NCBI GenBank assembly: GCA_964596775.1
Contig: CAZQVN010000012.1
Coordinates: forward strand, 1 to 64,000
Origin: CAZQVN01 sp964596775
Lineage (GTDB): Bacteria > Eisenbacteria > RBG-16-71-46 > JABDJR01 > JAWXBZ01
Reading direction: 5' to 3'
DNA length: 64,000 nucleotides
Shown here: piece after piece, positions 1 through 7,802 of the stretch
Position numbering within the stretch: position 1 is the first letter of the stretch
Layout: every line of letters starts with the position of its first letter
The notes under the pieces: model-generated
Seen by the model: the letters and a program-made list of their open reading frames with translations, nothing else
What the model was told of the DNA's origin: nothing
Database searches by the model: none
Made by a program: the position numbers and the translations under genes

Positions 1-34
1 GCTCGCCTACTCCACCGTCTGACAGATAGGCTAA

Positions 35-1561
35 ATGTTCCTGGCAATGGTCGTCGGCGCCTACGGCGCCGGGATCTTCCACCTGATGACGCACGCGTTC
101 TTCAAGGCCTGCCTGTTCCTCGGGTCCGGCAGCGTGATCATGGCCTGTCATCACGAGCAGGACATCCGGAAAATGGGCGGCCTGAAGAAGCTCATGCCGA
201 CCACCTACTGGACGTTCCTCGTGTCCACGCTGGCCATCGCCGGGATCTTTCCCCTGTCGGGATTCTTCTCCAAGGACGAAATCCTCTGGCAGGCCTTTTC
301 GAGCTCGCACGGCAGCGTGCTTCTCTGGGCGCTGGGCGTCGGCGCGGCGGTGATGACCGCGTTCTACATGTTCCGGCTCGTCTATCTCACGTTCTTCGGT
401 GAGTACCGCGGCGGCGGAGATCACGGTCACGGAGATCACGGTCACGCGAAGGACGACCACGGTCACGACCACGGCGCGGACGCCCACGGTCACGGCCACG
501 GCGGAACGCCCCACGAGTCGCCGAAGACGATGACCGTGCCGCTGCAGATTCTCGCAGTGCTGGCCCTGCTGGCGGGGTTCCTCAACGTGCCGCCCCTGCT
601 CGGCGACCTCGTCGGCTGGAAGGGCTCGAATTCGTTCCATGTCTGGCTCGACCCGGTCCTTGCTCCGGTTGTCCCCGGACAGGCCCCGGCACACGACCAG
701 GCCCACGCGGCCGATGCACTGCACGACCGGGTTCACGAAACCCGGGAGCATGCCCGGGATTCCGGATCGATTTCCCTCTCCGAGGCGGTGGCCCGGACGC
801 GCGGCGTCGATTCTCCCGATCCCCACGCCGCCGGTGCCCCGGCGTCGGGATCCACGGAGCACCCCGCCGATCCGGCGGGAAACGGACACGGAACCGGGGT
901 GGCCGGAGACGCTCATGCCCCGGCCACCGCCGGCGCGGCCGAAACGCACGAAGCTCCCGGGACCGATGCGCACGGGGTCGCTCCGAGCTCCCACGGAACG
1001 GAAGGCCATGGAGCCGGCGCGCACGGCGCGGAAGCCCATGGCGCCGCCGACCACGCGGGCGCCGAAGCCCACGGCGCCGGCGGACACGGACACCACGATC
1101 CGGCGCTCGAATTCGGCCTCATGCTCTTTTCGCTGCTCGTGGCGTTCACCGGCATCGGACTCGCCACCCAGTTCTATCTCAAGGATCCGCGCATCCCGGC
1201 CCGGCTGCAGAAGCAGCTGGGCGGGGTGTACACGCTCATGCTCAACAAGTACTACGTGGACGAGATCTACCAGGCCGTCATCGTCGAGAACTTCTACCGG
1301 CTGATGCGCTTCCTCGCCTGGTTCGACACGACGTTCGTGGACGGTTTCGTCAATCTCGTCGGCCGGGTCACCGTGCTCGGATCGTGGATCACCGGAAAGT
1401 TCGACAACATCGTGATCGACGGGTTCGGCGTCAACGGCATCGCGAACAGTTTCATGGTCTGGGGGCGGAACCTCCGCCTGCTCCAGACGGGCAAAGTCCA
1501 GAGTTACCTGATGTTCGGCCTCCTGGGCCTTCTGATGATCATCGTCTTCCGGATTCTGTAG
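35..1561 (+). CDS. nuoL: NADH-quinone oxidoreductase subunit L (NuoL), 5'-truncated by the window edge
   Basis: Proton-pumping membrane subunit of respiratory complex I. The visible part starts in the middle of the antiporter core: GIFHLMTHAFFKACLFL, with the conserved His and Lys, is at residues 14-30, followed by the FPLSGFFSKDEIL segment. The C-terminus has the expected long amphipathic region and a final membrane helix, ending in IIVFRIL. Codons 2-34 upstream are in frame and encode LAYSTV, the start of a conserved NuoL motif, but carry two stop codons (20-22 and 32-34), so the ATG at 35 is not the natural start. Two His-rich blocks, residues 129-160 and 218-355, interrupt the cytoplasmic or periplasmic loops and make the protein unusually long there. 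nuoM follows 19 bases downstream, so this is the tail of a nuo operon. Family assignment is certain; the 5' end is missing. Confidence 0.93.
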   Translation: MFLAMVVGAYGAGIFHLMTHAFFKACLFLGSGSVIMACHHEQDIRKMGGLKKLMPTTYWTFLVSTLAIAGIFPLSGFFSKDEILWQAFSSSHGSVLLWALGVGAAVMTAFYMFRLVYLTFFGEYRGGGDHGHGDHGHAKDDHGHDHGADAHGHGHGGTPHESPKTMTVPLQILAVLALLAGFLNVPPLLGDLVGWKGSNSFHVWLDPVLAPVVPGQAPAHDQAHAADALHDRVHETREHARDSGSISLSEAVARTRGVDSPDPHAAGAPASGSTEHPADPAGNGHGTGVAGDAHAPATAGAAETHEAPGTDAHGVAPSSHGTEGHGAGAHGAEAHGAADHAGAEAHGAGGHGHHDPALEFGLMLFSLLVAFTGIGLATQFYLKDPRIPARLQKQLGGVYTLMLNKYYVDEIYQAVIVENFYRLMRFLAWFDTTFVDGFVNLVGRVTVLGSWITGKFDNIVIDGFGVNGIANSFMVWGRNLRLLQTGKVQSYLMFGLLGLLMIIVFRIL

Positions 1562-1580
1562 ACAGGAGAGCGGTACGCTT

Positions 1581-3044
1581 ATGACGAACATACTGACGCT
1601 GATGACCTTCATCCCGCTGGTCGGGATGCTGGTCCTGTTCCTCCTCCCCGGCAACAACAAGCGGGTGATCCAGGCCACCGCGGTGATCTTCACGGCCATC
1701 CCGCTGGTGCTGGCGTTCATCCTCTACGGGCAGTTCGACCGCGCGCATCCGGGGCTGCAGTTCGTGTACCGCACATCGTGGATTCCGGCGTTCAACATCG
1801 ACTACTTCATCGGCGTGGACGGCCTGTCGATCACCATGGTCCTGCTGACCGCGCTCCTCTCGTTCATCTGCGTGTTCGCCTCCTTCTCGATCGACAAGCA
1901 CCTCAAGGCCTACTTCGCGCTGTTCCTGCTGCTCGAAACCGGGATGATGGGCGTGTTCATCGCCCTCGATTTCTTCCTGTTCTACGTGTTCTGGGAGATC
2001 ATGCTGCTGCCGATGTACTTCCTGATCGGCGTGTGGGGCGGCCCGCGGCGCGAGTACGCGGCCATCAAGTTCTTCCTCTACACGCTGTTCGGCTCGGTGC
2101 TGATGCTCCTGGCCATGCTGGCGCTCTACTTCGCGAACGACCGCTCGTTCGACATGCTGAAGATGATCGCGAACCATGGTGCCTATGCCCGCGGCTTCCA
2201 GATCGCCGCCTTCCTGGCCCTGTTCGTCGGCTTCGCCATCAAGGTGCCGGTGTTTCCGTTCCACACCTGGCTGCCGGACGCGCACGTGGAAGCTCCAACC
2301 GCGATCTCGGTCATCCTCGCCGGAGTCCTGCTCAAGATGGGGATCTACGGCATCTTCCGGATCAGCTATCCGATGTTTCCCGAGGCCACCCTGTGGTTCG
2401 CGCCGTGGATGGCGCTGCTCGGCCTGATCAACATCGTGTACGGGGCCCTCTGCGCAATGGCCCAGAAGGACATGAAGAAGCTGGTGGCCTACTCCTCGGT
2501 CAGCCACATGGGCTACTGCCTGCTCGGCATGTCGGCGATGAACGCCCAGGGGTTCACCGGGTCGGTGCTCCAGATGTTCAACCACGGCACGATCACCGCC
2601 ATGCTCTTCCTCATCGTCGGGGTCGTCTACGACCGGGCCCATCATCGCGACATCGACGGGTTCGGCGGGCTGTTCGCCCAGATGCCGAAATACACGGGTC
2701 TCGTATCCATCGCGTTCTTCGCCGCGCTCGGACTGCCCGGCCTGTCCGGCTTCATCAGCGAGGCGCTCGTGTTCATCGGCGTCTTCCCGGTGTTCACCAC
2801 GATCACGATCATCTCGGTGTCCGGCGTGGTGCTGACCGCGGCCTACATGCTCTGGCTGACCCAGCGGGTGTTCCTCGGCCAGCTGAACCCGAAGTATGCC
2901 GACATGAAGGACGTCACCGGGCGCGAAATGTTCTGCCTGATTCCCCTGGCCCTGATCGTGATCTGGGTCGGCGTCTACCCGATGCCGGTGCTCAACCTGA
3001 TCTCGTCGAGCCTTACGTCCCTCGCCTCGCAGATCCGGGTCTAG
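1581..3044 (+). CDS. nuoM: NADH-quinone oxidoreductase subunit M (NuoM)
   Basis: Second antiporter-like proton-pumping subunit of complex I, in the inner membrane. The 487 residues are almost entirely hydrophobic helices, close to the usual size of about 500. Diagnostic segments are FPFHTWLPDAHVEAPT near residue 225 and AYSSVSHMGYCLLG near residue 306, and the conserved Glu sits in YVFWEIMLLPMYFLIG near residue 137. The ATG start is preceded by AGGAGAG (1564-1570), at a slightly long spacing. It lies between nuoL and nuoN with short gaps (19 and 9 bases), the classic L-M-N order, and is surely cotranscribed with both. Nothing is missing or unusual. Confidence 0.97.
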   Translation: MTNILTLMTFIPLVGMLVLFLLPGNNKRVIQATAVIFTAIPLVLAFILYGQFDRAHPGLQFVYRTSWIPAFNIDYFIGVDGLSITMVLLTALLSFICVFASFSIDKHLKAYFALFLLLETGMMGVFIALDFFLFYVFWEIMLLPMYFLIGVWGGPRREYAAIKFFLYTLFGSVLMLLAMLALYFANDRSFDMLKMIANHGAYARGFQIAAFLALFVGFAIKVPVFPFHTWLPDAHVEAPTAISVILAGVLLKMGIYGIFRISYPMFPEATLWFAPWMALLGLINIVYGALCAMAQKDMKKLVAYSSVSHMGYCLLGMSAMNAQGFTGSVLQMFNHGTITAMLFLIVGVVYDRAHHRDIDGFGGLFAQMPKYTGLVSIAFFAALGLPGLSGFISEALVFIGVFPVFTTITIISVSGVVLTAAYMLWLTQRVFLGQLNPKYADMKDVTGREMFCLIPLALIVIWVGVYPMPVLNLISSSLTSLASQIRV

Positions 3045-3053
3045 GAGAAGCGC

Positions 3054-4523
3054 GTGCTGGAAGCCCTGTCGACACAAGAATCGCTCGCCTATCTCTATCC
3101 CGAGATCGTGATGACGGTCGGGATGATCCTCGTGCTGCTGCTGGATCTTCCGAAGAAGCGCAACGTCCCGATGATCCAGGGGATCACCATCCTCTTCTTC
3201 GTCCTGGGATTCGTGGCCACGTTCGCGATCCCGGCCCAGCGCGCGCTCCTCGCCGGGGCCATGTTCTCCTCCGACCCGCTGGCGGTGTTCATCAAGCGGT
3301 TCGCCACGCTAACCTCGGCGTTCGTGGTCGTCATGGGCCTCCTCACCCCTGAAATCTCGAAACGGCGCGCCACCGAGTTCGCGGTGCTCCTGTTTTCCGT
3401 CACGATCGGCCTCTGTCTCATGGGATCCGCCGCCGACCTCCTCACCCTGTACCTCGGGGTGGAGATGGTGTCGATCGGCTCCTACGTCCTGGCCGGCTTC
3501 CTCAAGGAGGACCGCCGTTCGAACGAGGCGGCGCTCAAGTACGTGATCTTCGGCGGGCTGGCCTCGGGCCTGATGATCTACGGCGCCTCCCTGCTGTACG
3601 GCCTGACCGGCTACACGAACCTGCTGGACATCCGCGAGATCCTCGTCTCCGGGGGCGCCGACCAGCGCCCGGCCCTGCTGATGGCCTCGGTGCTGATCTT
3701 CGCCGGCATCGGCTACAAGGTGTCCGCCGCACCGTTCCACATGTGGACGCCCGACGTGTACGAAGGAGCCCCGACGGTGGTCACGGCCTTCCTCTCGGTG
3801 GGCCCCAAGGCCGCGGGTTTCGCGCTGCTGCTGCGGTTCTTCTTCAACACGCTGGCCGTGCCGGTCGGCGGCGCCTGGGAGGTCGTGTCCAGCCTCAACT
3901 GGCCGCTGCTCCTCGCCGTGGTGGCCTGCGCCACGATGACGATCGGAAACGTCACCGCCCTCGTGCAGACGAACGTCAAGCGCATGCTCGCCTATTCCTC
4001 GATCGCCCACGCCGGCTACATCCTCATGGGCGCGGTCACGCTGAACTCCGAGGGGGGCATGGCCATCCTGTTCTACCTCGTCACCTACTACCTGATGAAC
4101 CTCGGCGCTTTCCTCGTCGTCATCCTCGTGTCCCGTCAGATCGGCTCCGAGGAGATCGCCGACTACCGGGGGCTCATCTACCGGGCGCCGTTCCTCACCA
4201 TTTCCATGACCATCTTCATGCTGTCCCTGACCGGCATCCCGCTGACCGCCGGTTTCATCGGAAAGGTCTACCTGTTCGCCGCGGTGGTGAACCAGAAACT
4301 CTACTGGCTGGCGGTGATCGGCGTGCTGAACAGCGTGGTTTCGCTGTACTATTACGTGCGGGTCTTCAAGACGATGACCCTCGAACAGCCCGCCGAGCAC
4401 GCGCCGCTTGCCGAGCCGGCGCTGGGGCGGGCCCTGCTGGCCGTGCTCGTCGTGCCGACCATCGTGTTCGGACTCTACTGGGGTCCTCTCGCCGATCTGA
4501 CGACGCGCGCGTTCCGGTTCTAA
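3054..4523 (+). CDS. nuoN: NADH-quinone oxidoreductase subunit N (NuoN)
   Basis: Third antiporter-like subunit of complex I and the last gene of the nuo operon. It has 489 residues of repeated membrane helices with the family signature APFHMWTPDVYEGAP near residue 227 and AYSSIAHAGYILMG near residue 314. The start is GTG at 3054, with AGGAGA overlapping the nuoM stop codon (3043-3048), which favours translational coupling. Only 20 bases separate its stop from the next start. The following gene is not a complex I gene, so the operon may end here or read through into the secreted protein. Confidence 0.97.
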   Translation: MLEALSTQESLAYLYPEIVMTVGMILVLLLDLPKKRNVPMIQGITILFFVLGFVATFAIPAQRALLAGAMFSSDPLAVFIKRFATLTSAFVVVMGLLTPEISKRRATEFAVLLFSVTIGLCLMGSAADLLTLYLGVEMVSIGSYVLAGFLKEDRRSNEAALKYVIFGGLASGLMIYGASLLYGLTGYTNLLDIREILVSGGADQRPALLMASVLIFAGIGYKVSAAPFHMWTPDVYEGAPTVVTAFLSVGPKAAGFALLLRFFFNTLAVPVGGAWEVVSSLNWPLLLAVVACATMTIGNVTALVQTNVKRMLAYSSIAHAGYILMGAVTLNSEGGMAILFYLVTYYLMNLGAFLVVILVSRQIGSEEIADYRGLIYRAPFLTISMTIFMLSLTGIPLTAGFIGKVYLFAAVVNQKLYWLAVIGVLNSVVSLYYYVRVFKTMTLEQPAEHAPLAEPALGRALLAVLVVPTIVFGLYWGPLADLTTRAFRF

Positions 4524-4543
4524 CCCCCGCAGGGGAGGTTCCG

Positions 4544-5233
4544 ATGAAGCGTCTTGCGATCGCGCTGTTCCTGCTGTTTCCCGCTCCCCCCGCCCTGGCC
4601 CAGGTCAACCTGTCCTGGAACGACACGGGGCCGGGGTCCGTGATGATCGAACAGTTTCCCTGCGACACGAACGAGGGGATTCACACCCTGGTCGCCTCCT
4701 TCCGGGCTCCCGCGGGCGTGACGAAACTGACGGATATCGAGGCGGTCATCGATTTCTGCACCGGACAGACGGATTTTCCGGACTGGTTCCGGTTCGGAGG
4801 ATGCCGGCAGGGGGCACTCGCGGCCTCCGTCGACTTCACGTCCGGCCCGGAGTATTTCGACGACTTCTGGGCGGGCCGCGGAGCGGCGGACGTCGCGTTT
4901 TCGCTCCGCGAGAACAACACCGGACGCATCGTGGTGACGGCTTCGCTCCTCGAAGGGGAGTCCGGCCCGCTCGTCGCCGGACTCGAGTACTACGCGTTCA
5001 AGGTCACGATCGACAACCGCGCCACGGTCGGCGGCGGAAGCTGCTCCGGATGCATGATTCCGGCCTGTTTCGTCCTGAACGACCTGAGGCTCATCGGCCC
5101 CGGCCTGGACCTGCGCCTGAACGGTCCGAGCCGGTTCTACTCGCCCGGCTGGCAGAGCAACATTCTGGGTTGCCCGTTCATTGTTCCCGTGGAAGCGGTC
5201 ACCTGGAGTACCGCGAAGGCGCGTCACCGGTAG
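4544..5233 (+). CDS. Secreted protein with C-terminal PV-TWS-K motif, function unknown
   Basis: A 229-residue exported protein: residues 1-20 (MKRLAIALFLLFPAPPALAQ) form a clean Sec signal peptide with an AxA-type cleavage site. The mature part contains several Cys, including a CSGC pair near residue 168, and is mostly predicted beta-like sequence. It ends in IVPVEAVTWSTAKARHR, which matches in pattern the ends of the secreted proteins at 42288 and 43197 (PV-x3-TWS-x2-K). I recognise no catalytic domain. GGGGAGG (4532-4538) precedes the ATG at good spacing, and the gene starts 20 bases after nuoN, so it may be expressed from the nuo transcript, although its role is unrelated as far as can be seen. 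The last 14 codons lie within a 55-bp sequence repeated across the scaffold gap. Confidence 0.85.
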   Translation: MKRLAIALFLLFPAPPALAQVNLSWNDTGPGSVMIEQFPCDTNEGIHTLVASFRAPAGVTKLTDIEAVIDFCTGQTDFPDWFRFGGCRQGALAASVDFTSGPEYFDDFWAGRGAADVAFSLRENNTGRIVVTASLLEGESGPLVAGLEYYAFKVTIDNRATVGGGSCSGCMIPACFVLNDLRLIGPGLDLRLNGPSRFYSPGWQSNILGCPFIVPVEAVTWSTAKARHR

Positions 5234-5246
5234 TCTCGTGACCGGG
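5192..5246 (+). repeat. 55-bp exact repeat, left copy, at contig end
   Basis: This segment is identical over all 55 bases to 5347-5401 on the other side of the N run. It covers the last codons and stop of the secreted protein plus 13 bases. A contig-end duplication of exactly this length is what an assembler leaves when two contigs share a terminal k-mer of 55. Confidence 0.95.
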
Positions 5247-5346
5247 NNNNNNNNNNNNNNNNNNNNNNNNNNNNNNNNNNNNNNNNNNNNNNNNNNNNNN
5301 NNNNNNNNNNNNNNNNNNNNNNNNNNNNNNNNNNNNNNNNNNNNNN
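5247..5346. other. Assembly gap of 100 Ns
   Basis: A run of exactly 100 undetermined bases joins two contigs. The round number suggests a default placeholder, so the true distance is unknown and could be negative (overlap) or large. No feature can be placed inside it. Confidence 0.99.
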
Positions 5347-5401
5347 GAAGCGGTCACCTGGAGTACCGCGAAGGCGCGTCACCGGTAGTCTCGTGACCGG
5401 G
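5347..5401 (+). repeat. 55-bp exact repeat, right copy, at contig start
   Basis: Second copy of the sequence at 5192-5246. It again encodes EAVTWSTAKARHR and a stop, but nothing upstream of it is known because of the gap. Either the two contigs simply overlap here, or a second gene with the same 3' end lies partly in the gap. Confidence 0.95.
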
Positions 5402-5480
5402 ACGGGCGCAAAACGGCTTCCCGCATCGTAAAGCTTGTTCCGGACCCCGTCGGTCTGGTACGCTTCGCACCTCGTGACTC

Positions 5481-5506
5481 CACCGCGTCCCGCCCGGGAC
5501 GCGGTG
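5481..5506. promoter_or_regulatory. Perfect 12-bp inverted repeat upstream of the S1-like gene
   Basis: The arms CACCGCGTCCCG and CGGGACGCGGTG are separated by two bases. It lies about 180 bases before the S1-like start. There is no T tract after it, so it is more like a leader hairpin or operator than a terminator. The rest of 5402-5688 shows no gene; a weak promoter-like pair (TTGTTC at 5435, TACGCT at 5459, spacer 18) is all I see. Confidence 0.45.
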
Positions 5507-5688
5507 AAACGAACGCCAGACCCCGATGTACCCCTCGGTTCGCTTCGCACTCCCGCGAGTGATCTCAAGGCCCGATCGACCTGGCTCCACCCCCGCAGGG
5601 GGACCACATTGAACAAGACCTTCGTCTTCCCCGCCCGACCGACGAAGGTCTCGACGCACGGGCGACACGTGAAGATCGGAGATCGAGA

Positions 5689-7170
5689 ATGATGTTCAAC
5701 GACGACATGCCCGAGACGAAGGAAAATCCCCCCGAAGAATTCACCGAAGCGCAGATCGGCACCCCGCCGAAGGAAGCGCGGGTGGGCGACACCGTCAAGG
5801 GCAAAGTCGTCAGAGTCGGCGAGGCCCAGAGCTTCATCGACTTCGGCGGCCGAAGCGAGGGTTCGATCGAAACCTCGGAACTGAAAAACGAGGCCGGCGA
5901 GCTTCAGTACAAGGAGGGGGACGACATCGAGGCAACGGTACTGAAGAGCGACGACACGGTCGCGCTGACGCTCGGCAAGGCCCAGGAGGCCATGGACCTG
6001 AGCTTCGTGGACGCGGCCTCCGAATCCGGCGCCCTGCTGGAAGGCACGGTCAAGGAAGTGAACAAGGGGGGCCTGGTCATCGACATCAACGGCCTCCGCG
6101 GATTCTGCCCGGTGGCCCAGATCGATCTCGGATACGTCTCGGATCCCTCCACGTACGTCGGAAAGAGCCTCCCGTTCAAGATCATCCAGTGGGAAAAGGA
6201 AAAGACGAATCTCGTCGTGTCCCGCCGCGCCGTTCTCGAGGAAGAGCGCAAGGAACTCGGCGCCAGGACCCGGGCCGGCCTCAAGGTCGGCAACGTCATG
6301 CCGGGCAAGGTCCGCCGCCTGGCGCCGTTCGGGGCGTTCATCGACCTCGGCGGCGTCGAAGGGCTGGCGCACATTTCCGAGCTGTCGCTGTCGCGGGTGG
6401 CCAACGCCTCCGACGTGGTCAGCGAAGGCGACTCCGTCGAAGTCAAGATCATCAAGGTCGAGGACCTCGGCGGACCGAAAGAGCGCATCTCGCTGTCCAT
6501 GAAGGCGCTCGCCGCGGATCCCTGGAGAACCGCCAGCGAGCGTTTCTCGGAGGGGGCCACGCTCACCGGGACCGTCGTCCGGCTGACCGACTTCGGAGCG
6601 TTCGTGGAACTCACGCCGGGAATCGACGGCCTCGTCCACGTGTCCGAACTCTCGCATGAGCCGGTGGCCCACCCGCGTGACGCGGTCAAGGCGGGCGAGT
6701 CGATCGAGGTCAAGGTGCTGCGGGTTGATCTGGACAAGAAGCGGATCAGCCTGTCGCGGAAGGCGCTCGTCGAGGCACCCGCCGGCGAGGCCCGGCCGAC
6801 CGCGAAGGTCGGAATGGTCCTCGAGGGAACGGTGGCCAGCGTCAAGTCGTTCGGCGTCTTCGTCAACCTGCCGAGCCTCGGCTATCGCGTTTCCGGCCTG
6901 ATCCCGCGGGTCGAAACGGGAACCCAGCGCGGCGCGGACCTCGAAAAGAAATTCACGGTCGGCGATCCGATCAAGGCGGAGATCATCCAGATAGACGAGC
7001 AGGACCGGATCAAGCTGTCCATCGACGCGGCGGATCGCCGCAGCGAAAAGGCCGACGTCGAGGAATACCGCCGGAGCGCGCCCCGCTCCTCTTCAGCGCC
7101 GGAGTCGGCGTTCGGCCCCCTTGCCGAACTGCTCAGGCCTCTCAAGGAAAAGATGGAGAACGGCCGCTAG
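5689..7170 (+). CDS. rpsA: Ribosomal protein S1-like RNA-binding protein, five S1 domains
   Basis: A 493-residue protein made of tandem OB-fold S1 repeats at about residues 31-98, 113-180, 198-273, 290-358 and 375-449. Repeats 3 and 4 are the most canonical (FGAFIDLGGVEGLAHISELS and FGAFVELTPGIDGLVHVSEL, each followed by the ISLS strand). S1 of the small ribosomal subunit unfolds and recruits mRNA; an acidic N-terminus and a Ser/Arg-rich tail flank the repeats here. Six repeats are typical of Proteobacteria, and four to five are seen elsewhere. Two ATGs are adjacent (5689 and 5692) with CGGAGA upstream (5678-5683). The gene stands alone and is followed by a strong bidirectional terminator. 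It could instead be an S1-domain regulator other than the ribosomal protein, but its size favours S1. Confidence 0.85.
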   Translation: MMFNDDMPETKENPPEEFTEAQIGTPPKEARVGDTVKGKVVRVGEAQSFIDFGGRSEGSIETSELKNEAGELQYKEGDDIEATVLKSDDTVALTLGKAQEAMDLSFVDAASESGALLEGTVKEVNKGGLVIDINGLRGFCPVAQIDLGYVSDPSTYVGKSLPFKIIQWEKEKTNLVVSRRAVLEEERKELGARTRAGLKVGNVMPGKVRRLAPFGAFIDLGGVEGLAHISELSLSRVANASDVVSEGDSVEVKIIKVEDLGGPKERISLSMKALAADPWRTASERFSEGATLTGTVVRLTDFGAFVELTPGIDGLVHVSELSHEPVAHPRDAVKAGESIEVKVLRVDLDKKRISLSRKALVEAPAGEARPTAKVGMVLEGTVASVKSFGVFVNLPSLGYRVSGLIPRVETGTQRGADLEKKFTVGDPIKAEIIQIDEQDRIKLSIDAADRRSEKADVEEYRRSAPRSSSAPESAFGPLAELLRPLKEKMENGR

Positions 7171-7204
7171 ACCGGACACCGGGCAAGGCGGTTCAACACG
7201 AAGC

Positions 7205-7249
7205 AAAAAAAAGTCACCCGCCGGTCAGGACTGGCGGGTGACTTTTTCT
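7205..7249. terminator. Bidirectional intrinsic terminator between the S1-like gene and ptsN
   Basis: A 12-bp perfect stem (AAGTCACCCGCC at 7211-7222 with GGCGGGTGACTT at 7233-7244) and a 10-base loop. On the + strand it runs into TTTTTCTT and on the - strand into a run of Ts, so it can end both convergent genes. The stop codon of ptsN (7225-7227) sits in the loop. Confidence 0.93.
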
Positions 7250-7695
7250 TCCTCGGCACGGATCAGGGCCAGCGCCTCGGCGGGAGACCTGGCATTGGCC
7301 ATGGCCTTCTGCAGATCGCCGCTGTAGAGAAGGCGCGAGATCCTGGCCAGCACGCGGATGTACCCTCCCCGCTCCTCGGGACCGACCACGAGGAAGAACA
7401 GCTGCACCGGCCGGCCGTCGAGGGAATTGAAATCCACTTCGCGGGCGCAGCGCCCGAGGGCGACCGCCAGCCGGTCCGCACCGCGGCTCTGGGCGTGCGG
7501 AATGGCGATGCCTCCCCCGATCCCGGTCGACATGACCTCCTCGCGTTTGCGGATGTCCGCCAGCACGACTTCGCGATCCGTGACGACGCCGGCCTTCACA
7601 AGAACGCCGACAAGGCTTTCCAGCACTTCGTCCATCGTCTTTGCGTCGAGGGCGAGATCGATTGTGGATTCACTGATGACTTCGGTCAGATTCAT
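7225..7695 (-). CDS. ptsN: PTS IIA-like nitrogen-regulatory protein (PtsN/EIIA-Ntr)
   Basis: A single EIIA(fructose/mannitol)-type domain of 156 residues. The phosphorylation site is the His in GIAIPHAQS, about residue 74 from the chosen start, and the family's FFLVVGPEERGG and later helices are present. In other bacteria EIIA-Ntr takes phosphate from PtsP/NPr and regulates nitrogen, potassium and envelope functions; no EI or HPr gene is in this window. The open frame extends to 7743, but the ATG at 7695 begins the conserved MNLTEVIS sequence and was chosen. A good sigma70 promoter lies at 7767-7795. Nearby sigma54-activator genes make a link to nitrogen regulation tempting, but that is only inference. 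Confidence 0.9.
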   Translation of the reverse strand: MNLTEVISESTIDLALDAKTMDEVLESLVGVLVKAGVVTDREVVLADIRKREEVMSTGIGGGIAIPHAQSRGADRLAVALGRCAREVDFNSLDGRPVQLFFLVVGPEERGGYIRVLARISRLLYSGDLQKAMANARSPAEALALIRAEEEKVTRQS

Positions 7696-7766
7696 GGCGT
7701 TCAGGCTGTCGGTGAAGGAAAGGCGGCAGCAGGGCAAACCCAAGTGCCGCAGTAGAATACGACTGG

Positions 7767-7795
7767 AATGTACGGAGATGAAGCCCCGCTGTCAA
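7767..7795 (-). promoter_or_regulatory. Sigma70-type promoter for ptsN
   Basis: On the - strand: TTGACA (7795-7790), 17-base spacer, TACATT (7772-7767). The -35 box matches consensus perfectly. It separates ptsN from the tonB-like operon that ends at 7803. Confidence 0.65.
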
Positions 7796-7802
7796 GACAT
7801 AC

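Noticed and set aside
1539..3077. Long open frame on the - strand opposite nuoM
   Set aside because: It lies entirely across certain complex I genes; high GC keeps antisense frames open and the protein is Glu/Arg/His low-complexity.
5181..5396. Open frame across the N run
   Set aside because: It joins the two copies of the 55-bp repeat through undetermined bases, so it is not evidence of a gene.
5192..5401. The 55-bp repeats as attachment sites of a mobile element
   Set aside because: There is no integrase or tRNA beside them, and the N run between them explains the duplication as an assembly effect.
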